64,000 nucleotides of DNA from Hydrogenibacillus schlegelii (GTDB lineage: Bacteria > Bacillota > Bacilli > Thermicanales > DSM-22653): NCBI RefSeq assembly GCF_001653195.1, contig NZ_JXBB01000001.1, positions 1 to 64,000 on the forward strand. Reading direction: 5' to 3'. This document shows, piece after piece, positions 1 to 10,220 of the stretch. Numbering within the stretch: the stretch's first letter is position 1; each line of letters starts with the position of its first letter. The notes under the pieces were generated by a model. The model searched no databases. It saw nothing but the letters and a program-made list of their open reading frames with translations, and was not told where the DNA came from. Position numbers and translations under genes: made by a program.

Positions 1-557
1 ATCGAATCCGAGCACCTCGCGCTCTCCAGTGTCCGTCACCCCAATGGCGATGACCAGCGCCATGCTCTGCACGCGGCCGCCCTCCCGCACCTTCGGGAAC
101 GTGGCATCCAACCACACGTATGGATACCGATGCGCCGGCAGAGGAGAGACACCTCGCTTTTGCTGATGCCATCCAACCCCAATGCTCGCACCCGGTCATC
201 GACCTTGCGAGTGCTCACGCCTTTCACATACGCTTCCTGGATGACAGAGACCAGCGCTTGTTCCGCTCGACGTCTCGGCTCCAGAATCGAAGGGAAGAAG
301 CTGCCCTGACGGAGCTTCGGGATCTTCAAATCGATCGTCCCGAGGCGTGTGTCCCATGCTCTTGAACGATACCCATTTCGTTGCGTGACGCGTCTCTCTG
401 TCCGCTCGTAACGCTCGGCGCCGATTTTTTCTGCTGCTTCTGCATCGATGAGGAACTGCGTCACGAATCGCATCAATTCCCGTAAAAAATCGATCTGATC
501 CACGTCTTGCATCTTGCGAATCCACTCGAGAACTGCGAAGCTATTGAGTGAAGCCAT
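1..557 (-). pseudogene. IS256-family (mutator) transposase, damaged and cut by the window edge
   Basis: The N-terminal ~140 codons match IS256/mutator transposases: a leading helical segment, ERRVTQRNGYRSR, LKIPKLRQGSFFPSILEPRRR and the GISKSEVS motif. Just after SEVS the frame is lost. A second frame resumes at about 130 with PLPAHRYPYVWLDATF (the catalytic-core start) and continues to the left edge with VREGGRVQSMALVIAIGVTD. Roughly 50 bases that normally encode the linker between SEVS and RPL appear to be missing, so the copy is probably inactive. The ATG at 557 has an AGGAGG ribosome-binding site 8-9 bases upstream. The element lies directly downstream of the acetone operon and points away from it. 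The right part of the transposase is outside the window. Confidence 0.85.
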
Positions 558-613
558 CGTTACGTGCCTCCTACTTTTGGTGTTGGTCACACTGAGTAGA
601 CACGAACGGTGGC

Positions 614-637
614 TTCGTCGTCAATGAGGACGACGAA
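614..637. repeat. Perfect 9-bp inverted repeat near the IS256 end
   Basis: TTCGTCGTC and GACGACGAA are separated by six bases, upstream of the transposase start. The repeat probably belongs to the subterminal region of the IS256 element, whose outer end I would place near 650, but I cannot fix the terminal repeat or a target-site duplication from one end. The remaining bases up to the thiolase stop at 747 show no gene and no clear terminator for the acetone operon. Confidence 0.5.
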
Positions 638-746
638 TTTTACACCACTACAATGGACTATAACGCGGAATCCGCCCTGGACCCCGCTAATGCTTGCAGC
701 ACATTCCCTCGTCTAAAACTGAACTCCGGATGAATGACGGGCTTCG

Positions 747-1942
747 TCAATCGCTCGATCTGATTCGTGACACGATGCTGGCAATCCCTTGACCGCCGCC
801 GATGCAGAGCGTCGCCATGCCATATTGCACGTTTCTCCGACGCATTTCATGTATGAGCGTGACCAGAATTCGCGCTCCGCTCGCCCCTAAGGGATGTCCC
901 AGCGCGATCGCGCCTCCGTTTACGTTTAACACCGCGTCGGGAATTTCAAGTTCCCGCTGCACGGCCAACGTTTGAGCGGCAAAGGCTTCATTCACTTCAA
1001 CGAGGTCAAGACGATCCTTCGATAATCCCGCTTTCTTTAACGCTTTACGCGCTGCCGGAATCGGACCAAGACCCATGAACCACGGATCGACGCCGGCACC
1101 GGCATGGGTTAAGAGCATGGCCAACGGCTTTAAGCCGAGCGCCTCTGCTTTGGCATCGCTCATGATCACCAACGCGGCCGCGCCATCATTTAAACCCGAC
1201 GCATTGCCGGCCGTCACCGTACCGTCCGGCTTAAAAGCCGGAGGAAGGCTGCGGAGTTTTTCCAACGTTGTATCCGGGCGCGGATGTTCGTCGTTTTCTA
1301 CCCACACCGTTTCTCCACGTTCATTTCGAGCGGCCACCGGGACAATCTCTTCCTTAAAGAGACCGCGCTCCATGGCTCGCGCCGCCTTTGTTTGGCTCGA
1401 CAGCGCAAATCGATCTTGCTCCTCACGCGTAATCGCATAACGCTCGGCGATGTTTTCCGCCGTAATGCCCATATGCACGTCATAGAAAGCATCCCATAGC
1501 CCGTCCAGGATCATACTGTCAAGGACCGTTTGATGCCCCATACGAAAACCGCCCCGCGCCTCCGGCAAAAGATACGGCGCGCGGCTCATGTTTTCCATAC
1601 CGCCAGCGACGACGACCTCGGCTTCCCCGGTTTCGATCGCTTTGGCCGCTAATTGCACCGCTTTCAGTCCGGAACCGCAGACCATATTGACCGTATACGC
1701 CGGGACGTCGTAAGACAGACCGGCGCGCACCGCCGCCTGTCGGGCGGGATTTTGCCCTTGCCCGGCCTGCAACACATTCCCCATGATGACTTCATCGACT
1801 TCTTCCGGCGGAAGGCCCACCCGTTCCAGCGCGCCCCGAATCGCCGTCGCACCGAGCTCGACCGCCGATACGGTTTTCAACCGCCCGCCGTATTTTCCGA
1901 CGGGCGTACGTACAGCACTGACAATGACGGCCATCCTTTTTG

Positions 1943-1946
<4 letters not shown>
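747..1946 (-). CDS. atoB: Acetyl-CoA C-acetyltransferase (thiolase)
   Basis: This 399-residue protein has the full thiolase signature: the acyl-accepting Cys90 in [12 protein letters not shown], His351 in [10 protein letters not shown] and Cys381 in CIGGGQG. The length is normal for biosynthetic/degradative thiolase II. It would cleave acetoacetyl-CoA with CoA into two acetyl-CoA, the last step of acetone use. The start at 1946 has GAAGGTGAT upstream and overlaps the stop of the preceding map fragment in an ATGA, suggesting translational coupling. It is the last gene of the operon acxA-acxB-acxC-ligase-adk-map'-thiolase. Base composition is less GC-rich than in the adk gene just upstream. Confidence 0.93.
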
Positions 1947-2796
<850 letters not shown>

Positions 2797-2807
2797 TTAT
2801 GAACATT

Positions 2808-4784
2808 TCAAATCAAATCCGAGTTGTCGCCTGCCGCCAACTTCCGGATGGCATCGACCGCCTCCGGATTCTCAAGCGATGATAGATCCCCCGGATCTTG
2901 ACCAAGATATGCGGCACGAATGGCCCTGCGTAATATTTTTGCATTCCTGGTTTTCGGAAGATCGTCAACGCAATAAACCGCTTTCGGCCGAAGCGCTTTC
3001 CCGAGCCGTTCCGCCACCCAATGGAGAATCTCCGCTCTCAAATCTGGTGTCCATTCCCGCCCGGGTTTTAAGACGACAAAGGCCACCGGCACTTCGCCTT
3101 TAACATCGTCGGGAACGCCGATCACCGCAGATTCTTTTATCGCAGGATGAGCGGTAAGGATGGACTCAATCTCAGCCGGACCAAGACGCTTTCCGGCGAC
3201 GTTCAGCGTGTCGTCGGAACGGCCCGTGATCGTCCAAAAGCCGTCTTCGTCCAGAATCACCCAGTCACCGTGGACCCATATGCCGGGCCAGCGCTTCCAG
3301 TACGTCTCCTCGTAGCGCTCCGGCTCCCCCCAGAACCCTCGCGTCTGCCCGACCCACGGCGCCTTTAAGACGAGTTCCCCGACCGTTCCCCGCACGGGCT
3401 TTCCGTCCGGGTCATAGACGTCCGCCGCCATGCCCGGAAGGGCCGCGTTGAACGTGATCGGCGCGATGGGCTTGATGAGGACGTTCCCGAGGATGCCTCC
3501 GGAGATTTCCGTCCCGCCGGAGTAATTGAAGATCGGGATCCGGCTTTTTCCGACCTTCTCAAACAGCCACTTCCAAGGCTCCGGGTTCCACGGTTCGCCC
3601 GTCGAGCCGATGACGCGCAGACTGCTTAGATCGTGGCGGCCGGGGTACGCTTCACCGTGCGGCATGAGCGCCCGAATGAGGGTCGGAGAAACCCCAAGGT
3701 GCGTCACCCGGTGGCGGGCCACCAGATCCCACAGGCGATCGGGGGCCGGGTGATCCGGCGTGCCGTCATAGAGCACCATCGTCGCCGCGTTGACAAGCGT
3801 GGCGAAGATGAGAAAAGGGCCCATCATCCAGCCCATGTCGGTGACCCACAGCATGACGTCGCCCGGCCTGACGTCCATGCCGAAGCCGGCGTCGAAGGCG
3901 CTTTTGAGGGGAAATCCGCCGTGGGTGTGAAGCGCCCCCTTCGGTCGGCCCGTCGTGCCGGAGGTGTAGATGATGAGGAGGGGATGGGCGCTGTCCAGCG
4001 GCCTGAACGTCTCGTTCGCGGCCGGGGCGCAGGGAGGCGTGCCCGTCTCCAACGCCTCCCATTCGACGTCGCGCCCGGGCTGTAAGAGCCCTTCCCGTCC
4101 CGCCCGCCGGACGACGATGACCCGCTCCACGTACGGCGCCCGCTCCACCGCCCGGTCGGCCTCTTCTTTCATCGCCACCGGCCGTCCGCGGCGAAAGAAG
4201 CCGTCGGCGGTGATGAGGATCTTCGGCCTGGCGCTCTCCAGCCGGGTCCAGACGGCTTCCGCGCCGTAGCCGGAGAACATCGGCACGGTGACGGCGCCGA
4301 TTTTCGCCGCCGCCAACAGGGCCACCACCGCTTCCGGAACCATCGGCAGGTACAGGGCCACCCGATCCCCCGGCTGCAAACCCAAGCGGACCAGCCCTTG
4401 AGCGACGCGATCCACCCGCACGGCCAGCTCGGCATAAGAAACGCGCTTCGTCTGCCCCTCTTCGCCTTCCCAGATGAGCGCCGGGCGGTCGCGAACGAGA
4501 GGGTCCTTCAGCCACTTGCCGAGGGCGTCGTAAGCGGCGTTGAGCTTCCCGCCGACGAACCACTCCGGCCACATCGGCCCGCGGCGTAAATCGAGCACCC
4601 GTTCGTACGGCTTCATCCAGGCGATGCCGAGCGCCTTTTCCGCCTCGCCCCAAAACCAGGCCACATCGCGAACGGACGCGGCGTAGAAGGTGTCGTAGTC
4701 TTCAAAACCCAAGGACTTCATCCATCGGTAAAGCCGGGTCTCGCGGATGAACGCCAAAGACGGATGCCAGACGGGCTCGGCCAT
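2808..4784 (-). CDS. AMP-forming acyl-CoA synthetase, probably acetoacetyl-CoA synthetase
   Basis: A 658-residue member of the Acs/PrpE branch of the adenylate-forming superfamily. It has the phosphate-binding loop YTSGTTGRPKG, the VHGDW hinge region and the C-terminal catalytic Lys in RNAKILRR. An acs-type N-terminal extension is present. The operon context (directly after acxC) and the need to activate acetoacetate point to acetoacetyl-CoA formation with release of AMP and PPi. Specificity for acetate or propionate cannot be excluded from sequence alone. The ATG at 4784 is chosen over the TTG two codons upstream because AAGGAGG lies 7 bases before it. A gap of 89 bases separates it from adk. 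Confidence 0.85.
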   Translation of the reverse strand: MAEPVWHPSLAFIRETRLYRWMKSLGFEDYDTFYAASVRDVAWFWGEAEKALGIAWMKPYERVLDLRRGPMWPEWFVGGKLNAAYDALGKWLKDPLVRDRPALIWEGEEGQTKRVSYAELAVRVDRVAQGLVRLGLQPGDRVALYLPMVPEAVVALLAAAKIGAVTVPMFSGYGAEAVWTRLESARPKILITADGFFRRGRPVAMKEEADRAVERAPYVERVIVVRRAGREGLLQPGRDVEWEALETGTPPCAPAANETFRPLDSAHPLLIIYTSGTTGRPKGALHTHGGFPLKSAFDAGFGMDVRPGDVMLWVTDMGWMMGPFLIFATLVNAATMVLYDGTPDHPAPDRLWDLVARHRVTHLGVSPTLIRALMPHGEAYPGRHDLSSLRVIGSTGEPWNPEPWKWLFEKVGKSRIPIFNYSGGTEISGGILGNVLIKPIAPITFNAALPGMAADVYDPDGKPVRGTVGELVLKAPWVGQTRGFWGEPERYEETYWKRWPGIWVHGDWVILDEDGFWTITGRSDDTLNVAGKRLGPAEIESILTAHPAIKESAVIGVPDDVKGEVPVAFVVLKPGREWTPDLRAEILHWVAERLGKALRPKAVYCVDDLPKTRNAKILRRAIRAAYLGQDPGDLSSLENPEAVDAIRKLAAGDNSDLI

Positions 4785-4837
4785 GCACAAGCCTCCTTAT
4801 TGCTCTGCACTTCAGGGTTCTGCACATCCGCCTTCGC

Positions 4838-5353
4838 TTACTTGCGAACCGGTTCGGCGCGCTCCGGAACCGGCTGGCCGAGCCATTCGCGGTAGAACGT
4901 CTCGATATCCGGCTCCCAGTTGTGGATCACCGGGTACCAGGGCGTCGGCGCTTCCACCTCCAGCAGCGTGCCGCAACCCGGGCAGTAATACTCCCGGAAC
5001 ACCTGCCAGTTCGGGTCCGGCGCCATCAGCTTAGGATAGATTTCGTTCAACGATTCCTCCGTGTCCCGCACGTAGATGAGCGCATGCAGCTTCCAATTGT
5101 CCCGGTAGTCGCAGAATTCGTGACCGCAGTCGCACTTGATCACCCACTCTTTTGTGTCTTTCTTCTGCACGACGTACAGATGATACTGGTAAGGAAGGAT
5201 GATGCGATCCTCCCACGGCACCCGTTCCTGCAAGATCTCCAGGTACAACCGGAAGCGCTCGGGATCTTTGGGCTCCGAGAGCATGCGATGCAGCGTCTCC
5301 CAATCGATCGTCCCGTCGATCAGCTCTTCAATTTTTTTTCGATCGTAGGCCAT
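4838..5353 (-). CDS. acxC: Acetone carboxylase gamma subunit
   Basis: A 171-residue protein matching the small subunit of acetone carboxylase. It has a helical N-terminal third and two paired-cysteine motifs, KCDCGHEFC near residue 75 and YCPGCG near residue 124, consistent with the zinc site of AcxC. The subunit completes the alpha2-beta2-gamma2 enzyme that converts acetone and bicarbonate to acetoacetate with hydrolysis of ATP to AMP and two phosphates. The start at 5353 has an AGGAGG site. The gene follows acxB by about 95 bases and precedes the acyl-CoA ligase, the usual order of acx operons. Confidence 0.93.
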   Translation of the reverse strand: MAYDRKKIEELIDGTIDWETLHRMLSEPKDPERFRLYLEILQERVPWEDRIILPYQYHLYVVQKKDTKEWVIKCDCGHEFCDYRDNWKLHALIYVRDTEESLNEIYPKLMAPDPNWQVFREYYCPGCGTLLEVEAPTPWYPVIHNWEPDIETFYREWLGQPVPERAEPVRK

Positions 5354-5449
5354 TGGATGAACCTCCTCATGGGTGTCATCTTCCTCGTTAATTTGAGTGG
5401 ACGTTCGGAAGGCTTGAGGAGGGCGGAACTTGCCGCCCCCTGTCGCGCC

Positions 5450-7765
5450 TTACTCTTCGACGAGCACGAGACGCTTTACGTCGGGCAGCTGTTCCACGCT
5501 CATGCGATGCTTCGCACCGAAGGTCGGAACCTCCAGTTCTTCCTCGGTCAAGCTCCAATCCTCCGGGAGATCCCAGAAGCGCTTGAATTCCTCCAAAAAC
5601 CGAGGGCTCAGCTGGAAGCTCGTCGCGAACATGTGACGGACCTGCACCGAGGCTTCCTTGCGCAAGATGCGCTCCCGCTCCTCCTTCATCCACTCGCGCG
5701 TCGGCTTCCCGCGGGCGATGCGCTCTTTGCGGATCTCCGCCCGGCGCTTTTCGGTGGCCTCCCGATCCACATGCCAGCGGCCCTGCTCATCTTGATAGAT
5801 GACCGCTCCATACACCTTTTCCGCATAGCGGGGGAGCAAGTAGCCGCCGTTGAGGTCCGCTTCGATCTTCGCAGGATCGCGCTCGATCGGATCGCCGAAA
5901 CCGGGACCGCCGCGCAAGTAGTTCAGGTAGAGATCGTAGTTCTCAAAGATCGTCTCCGTGGTCATGGTTTGCTTATCCCGCTTGATGGTGCGGGCCTTCA
6001 TGAGCTTCTCGTACTCGGGGTGATCCGGATCGGCATCGGGCCCGAGCGGAAGCGGGAGTCCCTTTTCGATCCGTTCTTTCAGATCGGTGCCGTGGGCTTC
6101 GAAGCGATAGCCGGCGGCCGACGGATAGCCGCCCATAAGCCCCCAGTCGCTCACCATATACCCGTTCCCCATGAAGAACATGGTCCAGTCCTTGGCGTTG
6201 TACACCATGCGGAGCGTCTCATACCCGCACCCGCCGCGATACTTGCCGTAGCCGCCGGTGTTGGCCTTGACGTTGCGCCCCAGGTAAATCAGCGGCTCCG
6301 CCAGCTCCCAAATCTCCATGTCGCCCATGTCGCCTTCGGGGTTCCAGATCGCCGCCGCGTGATCCAGGCCGTCTTTCACCGCCCCGGCGCCCGTCCCTTC
6401 GGAAGCCGCCTCAAAGCTGTTGACGGCGTGAATCTCGTCGTACTGGTTGAACCCGCCGCCTTGGAGCCAGTTGGACGTGTTGGCGTTGCCGGCGTTGACC
6501 TCTTCGAGATACCCGCGGGCGAAGTAGGCCGTGCTGAGGCTTCGCCAGATGGCGCTCCAGGCGGAGACCAGGAAGTGCCAGGCATACGAGTGGGCCGTGC
6601 GCCGGTCGTCCGGATTTTGCCATGTGCCCTTCGGCAAGCGGAATTGCGTCGCATAATAAGCGCCGTCATTGACGAGTTCCGTCGGAATCAAGGTCTGCGT
6701 CATCATGACCCAGATGCCGCTGGTAAACGAGACCGGTTGCGCGTTAAAGGAATGCCAACCCCAGCGGCTCGAACCGTCAAAATCGAGCTTCCAGGTGCCG
6801 TCCGGATGGATCGTGATTTCATGCGGCGCATGCATGATCGTGTCGACCTTCGCGTAGGGCGGGACCTGAACATCCGGATGTTTGTATCCGACGTCGACAA
6901 ACGCCACCGCCCGATACTTCCCCGGCACCGTCATCGACTTGATCCTGCGGATCAGGCTGCGGCGCCCGTCTTCCACGATCTCGTAGGCAAACCGCATGTA
7001 GTTGTCGATGCCGACTTCCCGAATGAGATCGAGCACCAGATCGCGGATCATGTGACAGCCGGCGATGCGGGTGCGCTCATCGAGCAGCCAGTAGCGCGTC
7101 GTGCGGATCGACCGCTGGCTTTCATGGAGCCAGTCGCGGAGCGGCCGGTCGTTTTCCCCGGTTTTCCGGCAGGTGATCTGGTAGCCGTCACCAAACCGCT
7201 GCACCGGCCCCATAGTCATCGATCCCGGCCCGAGGGCACCGGTATCGATCACGTGCGTCACGCCGCCGACCCAGCCGACCAGCTGATCTTCCCAGAAGAT
7301 GGGGACGATCGTGTGCACATCGCACGGGTGAACATTGCCCAGCATGCAGTCGTTGTTGGTAAAGATGTCGCCCGGACGGATCCCGGGGTTTTCTTCCCAC
7401 CCGTTTTCGATCATGTATTTGATGGCCGCCCCCATCGTCCCGACGTGGATGATGATGCCCGTGGAGGTCATCAGCGAATCGCCGGCGGGGTTGTACAGCG
7501 TAAAGCAGAGCTCACCCTCCTGCTCGACGATCGGCGAAGCGGCGATGCGCTTCGCCGTCTCGCGGGCATGGACGACGCCGGCGCGAAGCCGCGAAAACAT
7601 TTTGTTGTAAAGAATCGGGTCGCTCTCCTTGAGTTCCAGATGCTTAAGACCGGCATAATGCCCCGTCTCCCGCGTGAGCCGCAACACCTCGTCGCGATGC
7701 CGTTTGAGCGTCTGCCCCTCGAGCTTCAGCGGGCTAAAGTTTACGCCCAGTCGGGTTTTTGCCAT
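5450..7765 (-). CDS. acxB: Acetone carboxylase alpha subunit (hydantoinase B/HyuB family)
   Basis: A protein of 771 residues, matching the ~776-residue alpha subunit of acetone carboxylase and the hydantoinase-B/oxoprolinase family. Family blocks include GDIFTNNDCMLGNVHPCDVH (metal-binding region) and the Gly-rich GGYGKYRGGCGYETLR. The carboxyl transfer to acetone takes place on this Mn-containing subunit in characterised enzymes. ATG 7765 is preferred to the ATG three codons earlier because the AAGGAGG box has proper spacing only to it. It is 31 bases downstream of acxA and almost certainly co-transcribed. Confidence 0.95.
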   Translation of the reverse strand: MAKTRLGVNFSPLKLEGQTLKRHRDEVLRLTRETGHYAGLKHLELKESDPILYNKMFSRLRAGVVHARETAKRIAASPIVEQEGELCFTLYNPAGDSLMTSTGIIIHVGTMGAAIKYMIENGWEENPGIRPGDIFTNNDCMLGNVHPCDVHTIVPIFWEDQLVGWVGGVTHVIDTGALGPGSMTMGPVQRFGDGYQITCRKTGENDRPLRDWLHESQRSIRTTRYWLLDERTRIAGCHMIRDLVLDLIREVGIDNYMRFAYEIVEDGRRSLIRRIKSMTVPGKYRAVAFVDVGYKHPDVQVPPYAKVDTIMHAPHEITIHPDGTWKLDFDGSSRWGWHSFNAQPVSFTSGIWVMMTQTLIPTELVNDGAYYATQFRLPKGTWQNPDDRRTAHSYAWHFLVSAWSAIWRSLSTAYFARGYLEEVNAGNANTSNWLQGGGFNQYDEIHAVNSFEAASEGTGAGAVKDGLDHAAAIWNPEGDMGDMEIWELAEPLIYLGRNVKANTGGYGKYRGGCGYETLRMVYNAKDWTMFFMGNGYMVSDWGLMGGYPSAAGYRFEAHGTDLKERIEKGLPLPLGPDADPDHPEYEKLMKARTIKRDKQTMTTETIFENYDLYLNYLRGGPGFGDPIERDPAKIEADLNGGYLLPRYAEKVYGAVIYQDEQGRWHVDREATEKRRAEIRKERIARGKPTREWMKEERERILRKEASVQVRHMFATSFQLSPRFLEEFKRFWDLPEDWSLTEEELEVPTFGAKHRMSVEQLPDVKRLVLVEE

Positions 7766-7796
7766 TCGGACCATCCTCCTTCATGATCGCGATTTT

Positions 7797-9932
7797 TTAG
7801 CGGTGCTTGAGATGGAAGAGGCGGTGCGCGTCCAGCGTCGTGCTCCAGCCCGGGGGCACGACCAGCGTCGTCGCCGGCGCTTCGATGATCGCCGGCCCCT
7901 CTATCTGATTGCCCGCCTTTAAAGCGTCCATCTCCCAGATGTCGGCATTGACCCACTTTTTGCGGAAGTAAAATGGTCTCTGGCCGCGGTGCGCCTCTTT
8001 CGGCGGTGTGGCACCGCCGAGCGGTTCTTCGGGAATGCGCGGTTTGACGCTCGGCACGATGCCGCGCATGATCGCGCCGGTAATGGTGAAGCCCAATTCG
8101 GGACTGCGGGCGGCTTTGGCGTAGACGCGGGCATACGTCTCTTCAAACGCTTCCGTCAACCGGTCCCAGTCCTCGGCCGTTTCGACCCGAGCGAGCGGAG
8201 AATTGATCTCGAGGTCGTTCAGCTGACCGCGGTACATCATGCGGTACCCCGGAAACAGCGTGACGTTTTCGGGAGAATAACCGTTTAAGCGGAACTCTTC
8301 GATCACCTTTTCGGCCAGTTCATTCCAGGCGCTCTGCAGCACTGCTACGGCTTCAAGCTTTTCGGCCGCCCCGGCGTCCGGCGCGACGTTGATGTCGAGG
8401 CTCTTGTCGTAGCGGTACTCAAAATCCGCCGCGGCGCAACCGAAGGCGGAAAAACCGGCCGCCCAGGCGGGGATGATGACGTCCTCGAAATCGAGCCCTT
8501 CGGTATACCCGTAGGTGTGGACCGGGCCGGCGCCGCCGTAAGAAAAGCAGACAAATTCGGAGGGATGATACCCTTTCCCGCTGATCATCGCCCGCAAATG
8601 ATCGCGAAGGCGCGTATCCAGGAGCTCGATTACCCCGGCGGCCGCCTCTTCCACCGTAAGCCCCAGCGGACGGGCGATTTGTTCCTCGATCGCCTTTCGG
8701 GCCCGTTCCGGATCCAGCTTGATCTGTCCGCCGAGGAAATGATCCGGATTGATGTAGCCGAGCACGACGTGACAGTCGGAGATGGTGACGGTCTCGACGC
8801 CGCTTTCCGGCCAGCAGACGCCGACGCGATACCCCGCGCTGTCCGGACCGATCTTGATCGCCTGCGTATACGGATCGATGCGCACGTAGCTGCCGGCGCC
8901 GGACCCGACGCTGTCCATCTGGACGAGCGGCAAAGACAGGACCAGCCGGGCCATGTCCGGATCGTGCTGGATGGTGAACTGTCCTTGCACGATCAGCGCC
9001 ATGTCAAAACTCGTGCCGCCGATATCGGTGGCCGCGATGTTGCGGTAGCCGAGCCGTTCGCTGAGCGATCGCGCCCCGATTACGCCGCCGATCGGTCCGG
9101 ATACGACCGTCCGCGCCAGCTCTTTCGCTTTCCAGCTGATCGTTCCGCCGTGGCTGGCCATCACCCGCAAGTCAAACCGGGCGCCGAGCTGTTTGAACCG
9201 CTCGTTGATCTGGACCAGCGTCCGGCGCGACGGTTCGGCAGCATACGCTTCGAGGATGGTGGTATTGGTCCGGTGCGATTCTTTGCGCACAGGATAATAG
9301 TCGGAAGAAGCAAAGACCGGAATCTCCTGCCCGGCCTCCCGCAACACCTCGAGGACGATGTCGCGCACCCGCCGTTCATGGACGGGATTCTTGTAGGAAT
9401 GGAGCAAGCTGATGACGATTCCTTCCACGTTCCGCTCCACAAGCTTTCGCGCCGCCTCGTACGCCTCGTTTTCCCGCAGCGGAATAACGATGTTTCCGAA
9501 CAGGTCGATCCGTTCGGTGACCCCGAAGGTCAGCTCCCTCGGCACCAAAGGCGGGTCGTAGCGATGGGTGTTGAGGTGCAGGCGATCTTCGTATGAATAG
9601 CCCAGGTACGATTGAATCGACCGCCCCATGCGGTGAAAATCTTCCATCCCTCGGTTGACGATCAACCCGACGCGTAAGCCTTTCCGCTGGACGATGCGGT
9701 TGAGCATGGACGTCCCGGAATAAACGGCCGTCACCAGCTGCGGAAAGACGTCTTCGACGGCGAGATTCCACTGCGCCAGCGCGTCGGCCGAGGAGTTGAT
9801 GAGGCCGACCGACTCGTCGTGCGGCGTGCTTTGCGCCTTGCCGACGACGAAATTCCCGTCTGTGTCCACGAAAAAGGTGTCCGTCATCGTCCCGCCGGCG
9901 TCGATGCCCAGCACTTGAATGCGGCGCGTCAT
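7797..9932 (-). CDS. acxA: Acetone carboxylase beta subunit (hydantoinase A/HyuA family)
   Basis: A 711-residue HyuA-type ATPase. The nucleotide-binding motif GIDAGGTMTD starts at residue 9, and a second phosphate motif, DIGGTSFDMAL, lies near residue 300. The length agrees with the ~717-residue beta subunit, the site where ATP phosphorylates bicarbonate and acetone. The start at 9932 has AAGGAGG 7 bases upstream. It is the first gene of the operon, with a 67-nt untranslated leader from the predicted sigma-54 start site near 9999. The two-gene HyuAB signature alone could also mean hydantoinase or acetophenone carboxylase. The acxC gene and the sigma-54 activator favour acetone carboxylase. 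Confidence 0.94.
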   Translation of the reverse strand: MTRRIQVLGIDAGGTMTDTFFVDTDGNFVVGKAQSTPHDESVGLINSSADALAQWNLAVEDVFPQLVTAVYSGTSMLNRIVQRKGLRVGLIVNRGMEDFHRMGRSIQSYLGYSYEDRLHLNTHRYDPPLVPRELTFGVTERIDLFGNIVIPLRENEAYEAARKLVERNVEGIVISLLHSYKNPVHERRVRDIVLEVLREAGQEIPVFASSDYYPVRKESHRTNTTILEAYAAEPSRRTLVQINERFKQLGARFDLRVMASHGGTISWKAKELARTVVSGPIGGVIGARSLSERLGYRNIAATDIGGTSFDMALIVQGQFTIQHDPDMARLVLSLPLVQMDSVGSGAGSYVRIDPYTQAIKIGPDSAGYRVGVCWPESGVETVTISDCHVVLGYINPDHFLGGQIKLDPERARKAIEEQIARPLGLTVEEAAAGVIELLDTRLRDHLRAMISGKGYHPSEFVCFSYGGAGPVHTYGYTEGLDFEDVIIPAWAAGFSAFGCAAADFEYRYDKSLDINVAPDAGAAEKLEAVAVLQSAWNELAEKVIEEFRLNGYSPENVTLFPGYRMMYRGQLNDLEINSPLARVETAEDWDRLTEAFEETYARVYAKAARSPELGFTITGAIMRGIVPSVKPRIPEEPLGGATPPKEAHRGQRPFYFRKKWVNADIWEMDALKAGNQIEGPAIIEAPATTLVVPPGWSTTLDAHRLFHLKHR

Positions 9933-9977
9933 CCTCCAACCTCCTTGGCCCTCCCGTTTGGCCTCACCCTACGTCTG

Positions 9978-9995
9978 GCGAACCGAGACGTTCGC
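9978..9995. promoter_or_regulatory. Inverted repeat in the acxA leader
   Basis: GCGAAC and GTTCGC form a perfect 6-bp inverted repeat with a 6-base spacer. It would lie at about +5 to +22 of the predicted acxA transcript, a position where a repressor or an RNA hairpin could act. No factor can be assigned. Confidence 0.35.
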
Positions 9996-10009
9996 TCGCT
10001 TATTCAGCT

Positions 10010-10025
10010 AGCAATCCGCGTGCCA
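10010..10025 (-). promoter_or_regulatory. Sigma-54 (-24/-12) promoter of the acetone operon
   Basis: Read on the minus strand the site is TGGCACG, four bases, TTGCT, matching the RpoN consensus TGGCAYR-N4-TTGCW at essentially every position. The conserved GC at -12 places the start near 9999, giving a 67-nt leader before acxA. The flanking genes are a sigma-54 activator and rpoN, which supports the assignment strongly. Confidence 0.92.
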
Positions 10026-10096
10026 AAACCGGATGCCTCGTCGAAGCGCCCGAAGACCGCGCCCGGCGCTGAAGGGGGTGTTTAAAAATGAGACAG

Positions 10097-10120
10097 CCTT
10101 GTTTCGCAATCGATACAAGG
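10097..10120. promoter_or_regulatory. Candidate upstream activator site for the AcxR-like regulator
   Basis: An interrupted palindrome: CCTTGT-n-TCG, four bases, CGA-n-ACAAGG. Its centre is ~109 bases upstream of the predicted sigma-54 start of acxA, a typical distance for enhancer-binding proteins. It also lies ~50 bases upstream of the activator gene promoter, so it could serve autoregulation as well. A second imperfect palindrome pairs CGCAATCGA with TCGATTGTGCG and overlaps this site to 10135. Binding by the adjacent regulator is inference. Confidence 0.6.
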
Positions 10121-10137
10121 TTGGGTCGATTGTGCGT

Positions 10138-10166
10138 TTGCTTTCGAATGTCGATTGGTCTACAAT
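10138..10166 (+). promoter_or_regulatory. Sigma-A promoter of the acxR-like gene
   Basis: TTGCTT (-35) and TACAAT (-10) are separated by exactly 17 bases. The predicted start near 10173 gives a ~48-nt leader to the ATG at 10221. This is a housekeeping-type promoter, as expected for a regulator that must be present before induction. Confidence 0.65.
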
Positions 10167-10220
10167 ACGGCCAGAGCGGTTCGCCTCCCCATCACGCCGC
10201 ACCCCGAAGGAGGTGGGACC

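Noticed and set aside
4922-7786. 954-codon open frame on the plus strand opposite acxB/acxC
   Set aside because: It is antisense to two well-conserved subunits, has no ribosome-binding site and no family resemblance. Such frames are produced by the GC-rich third positions.
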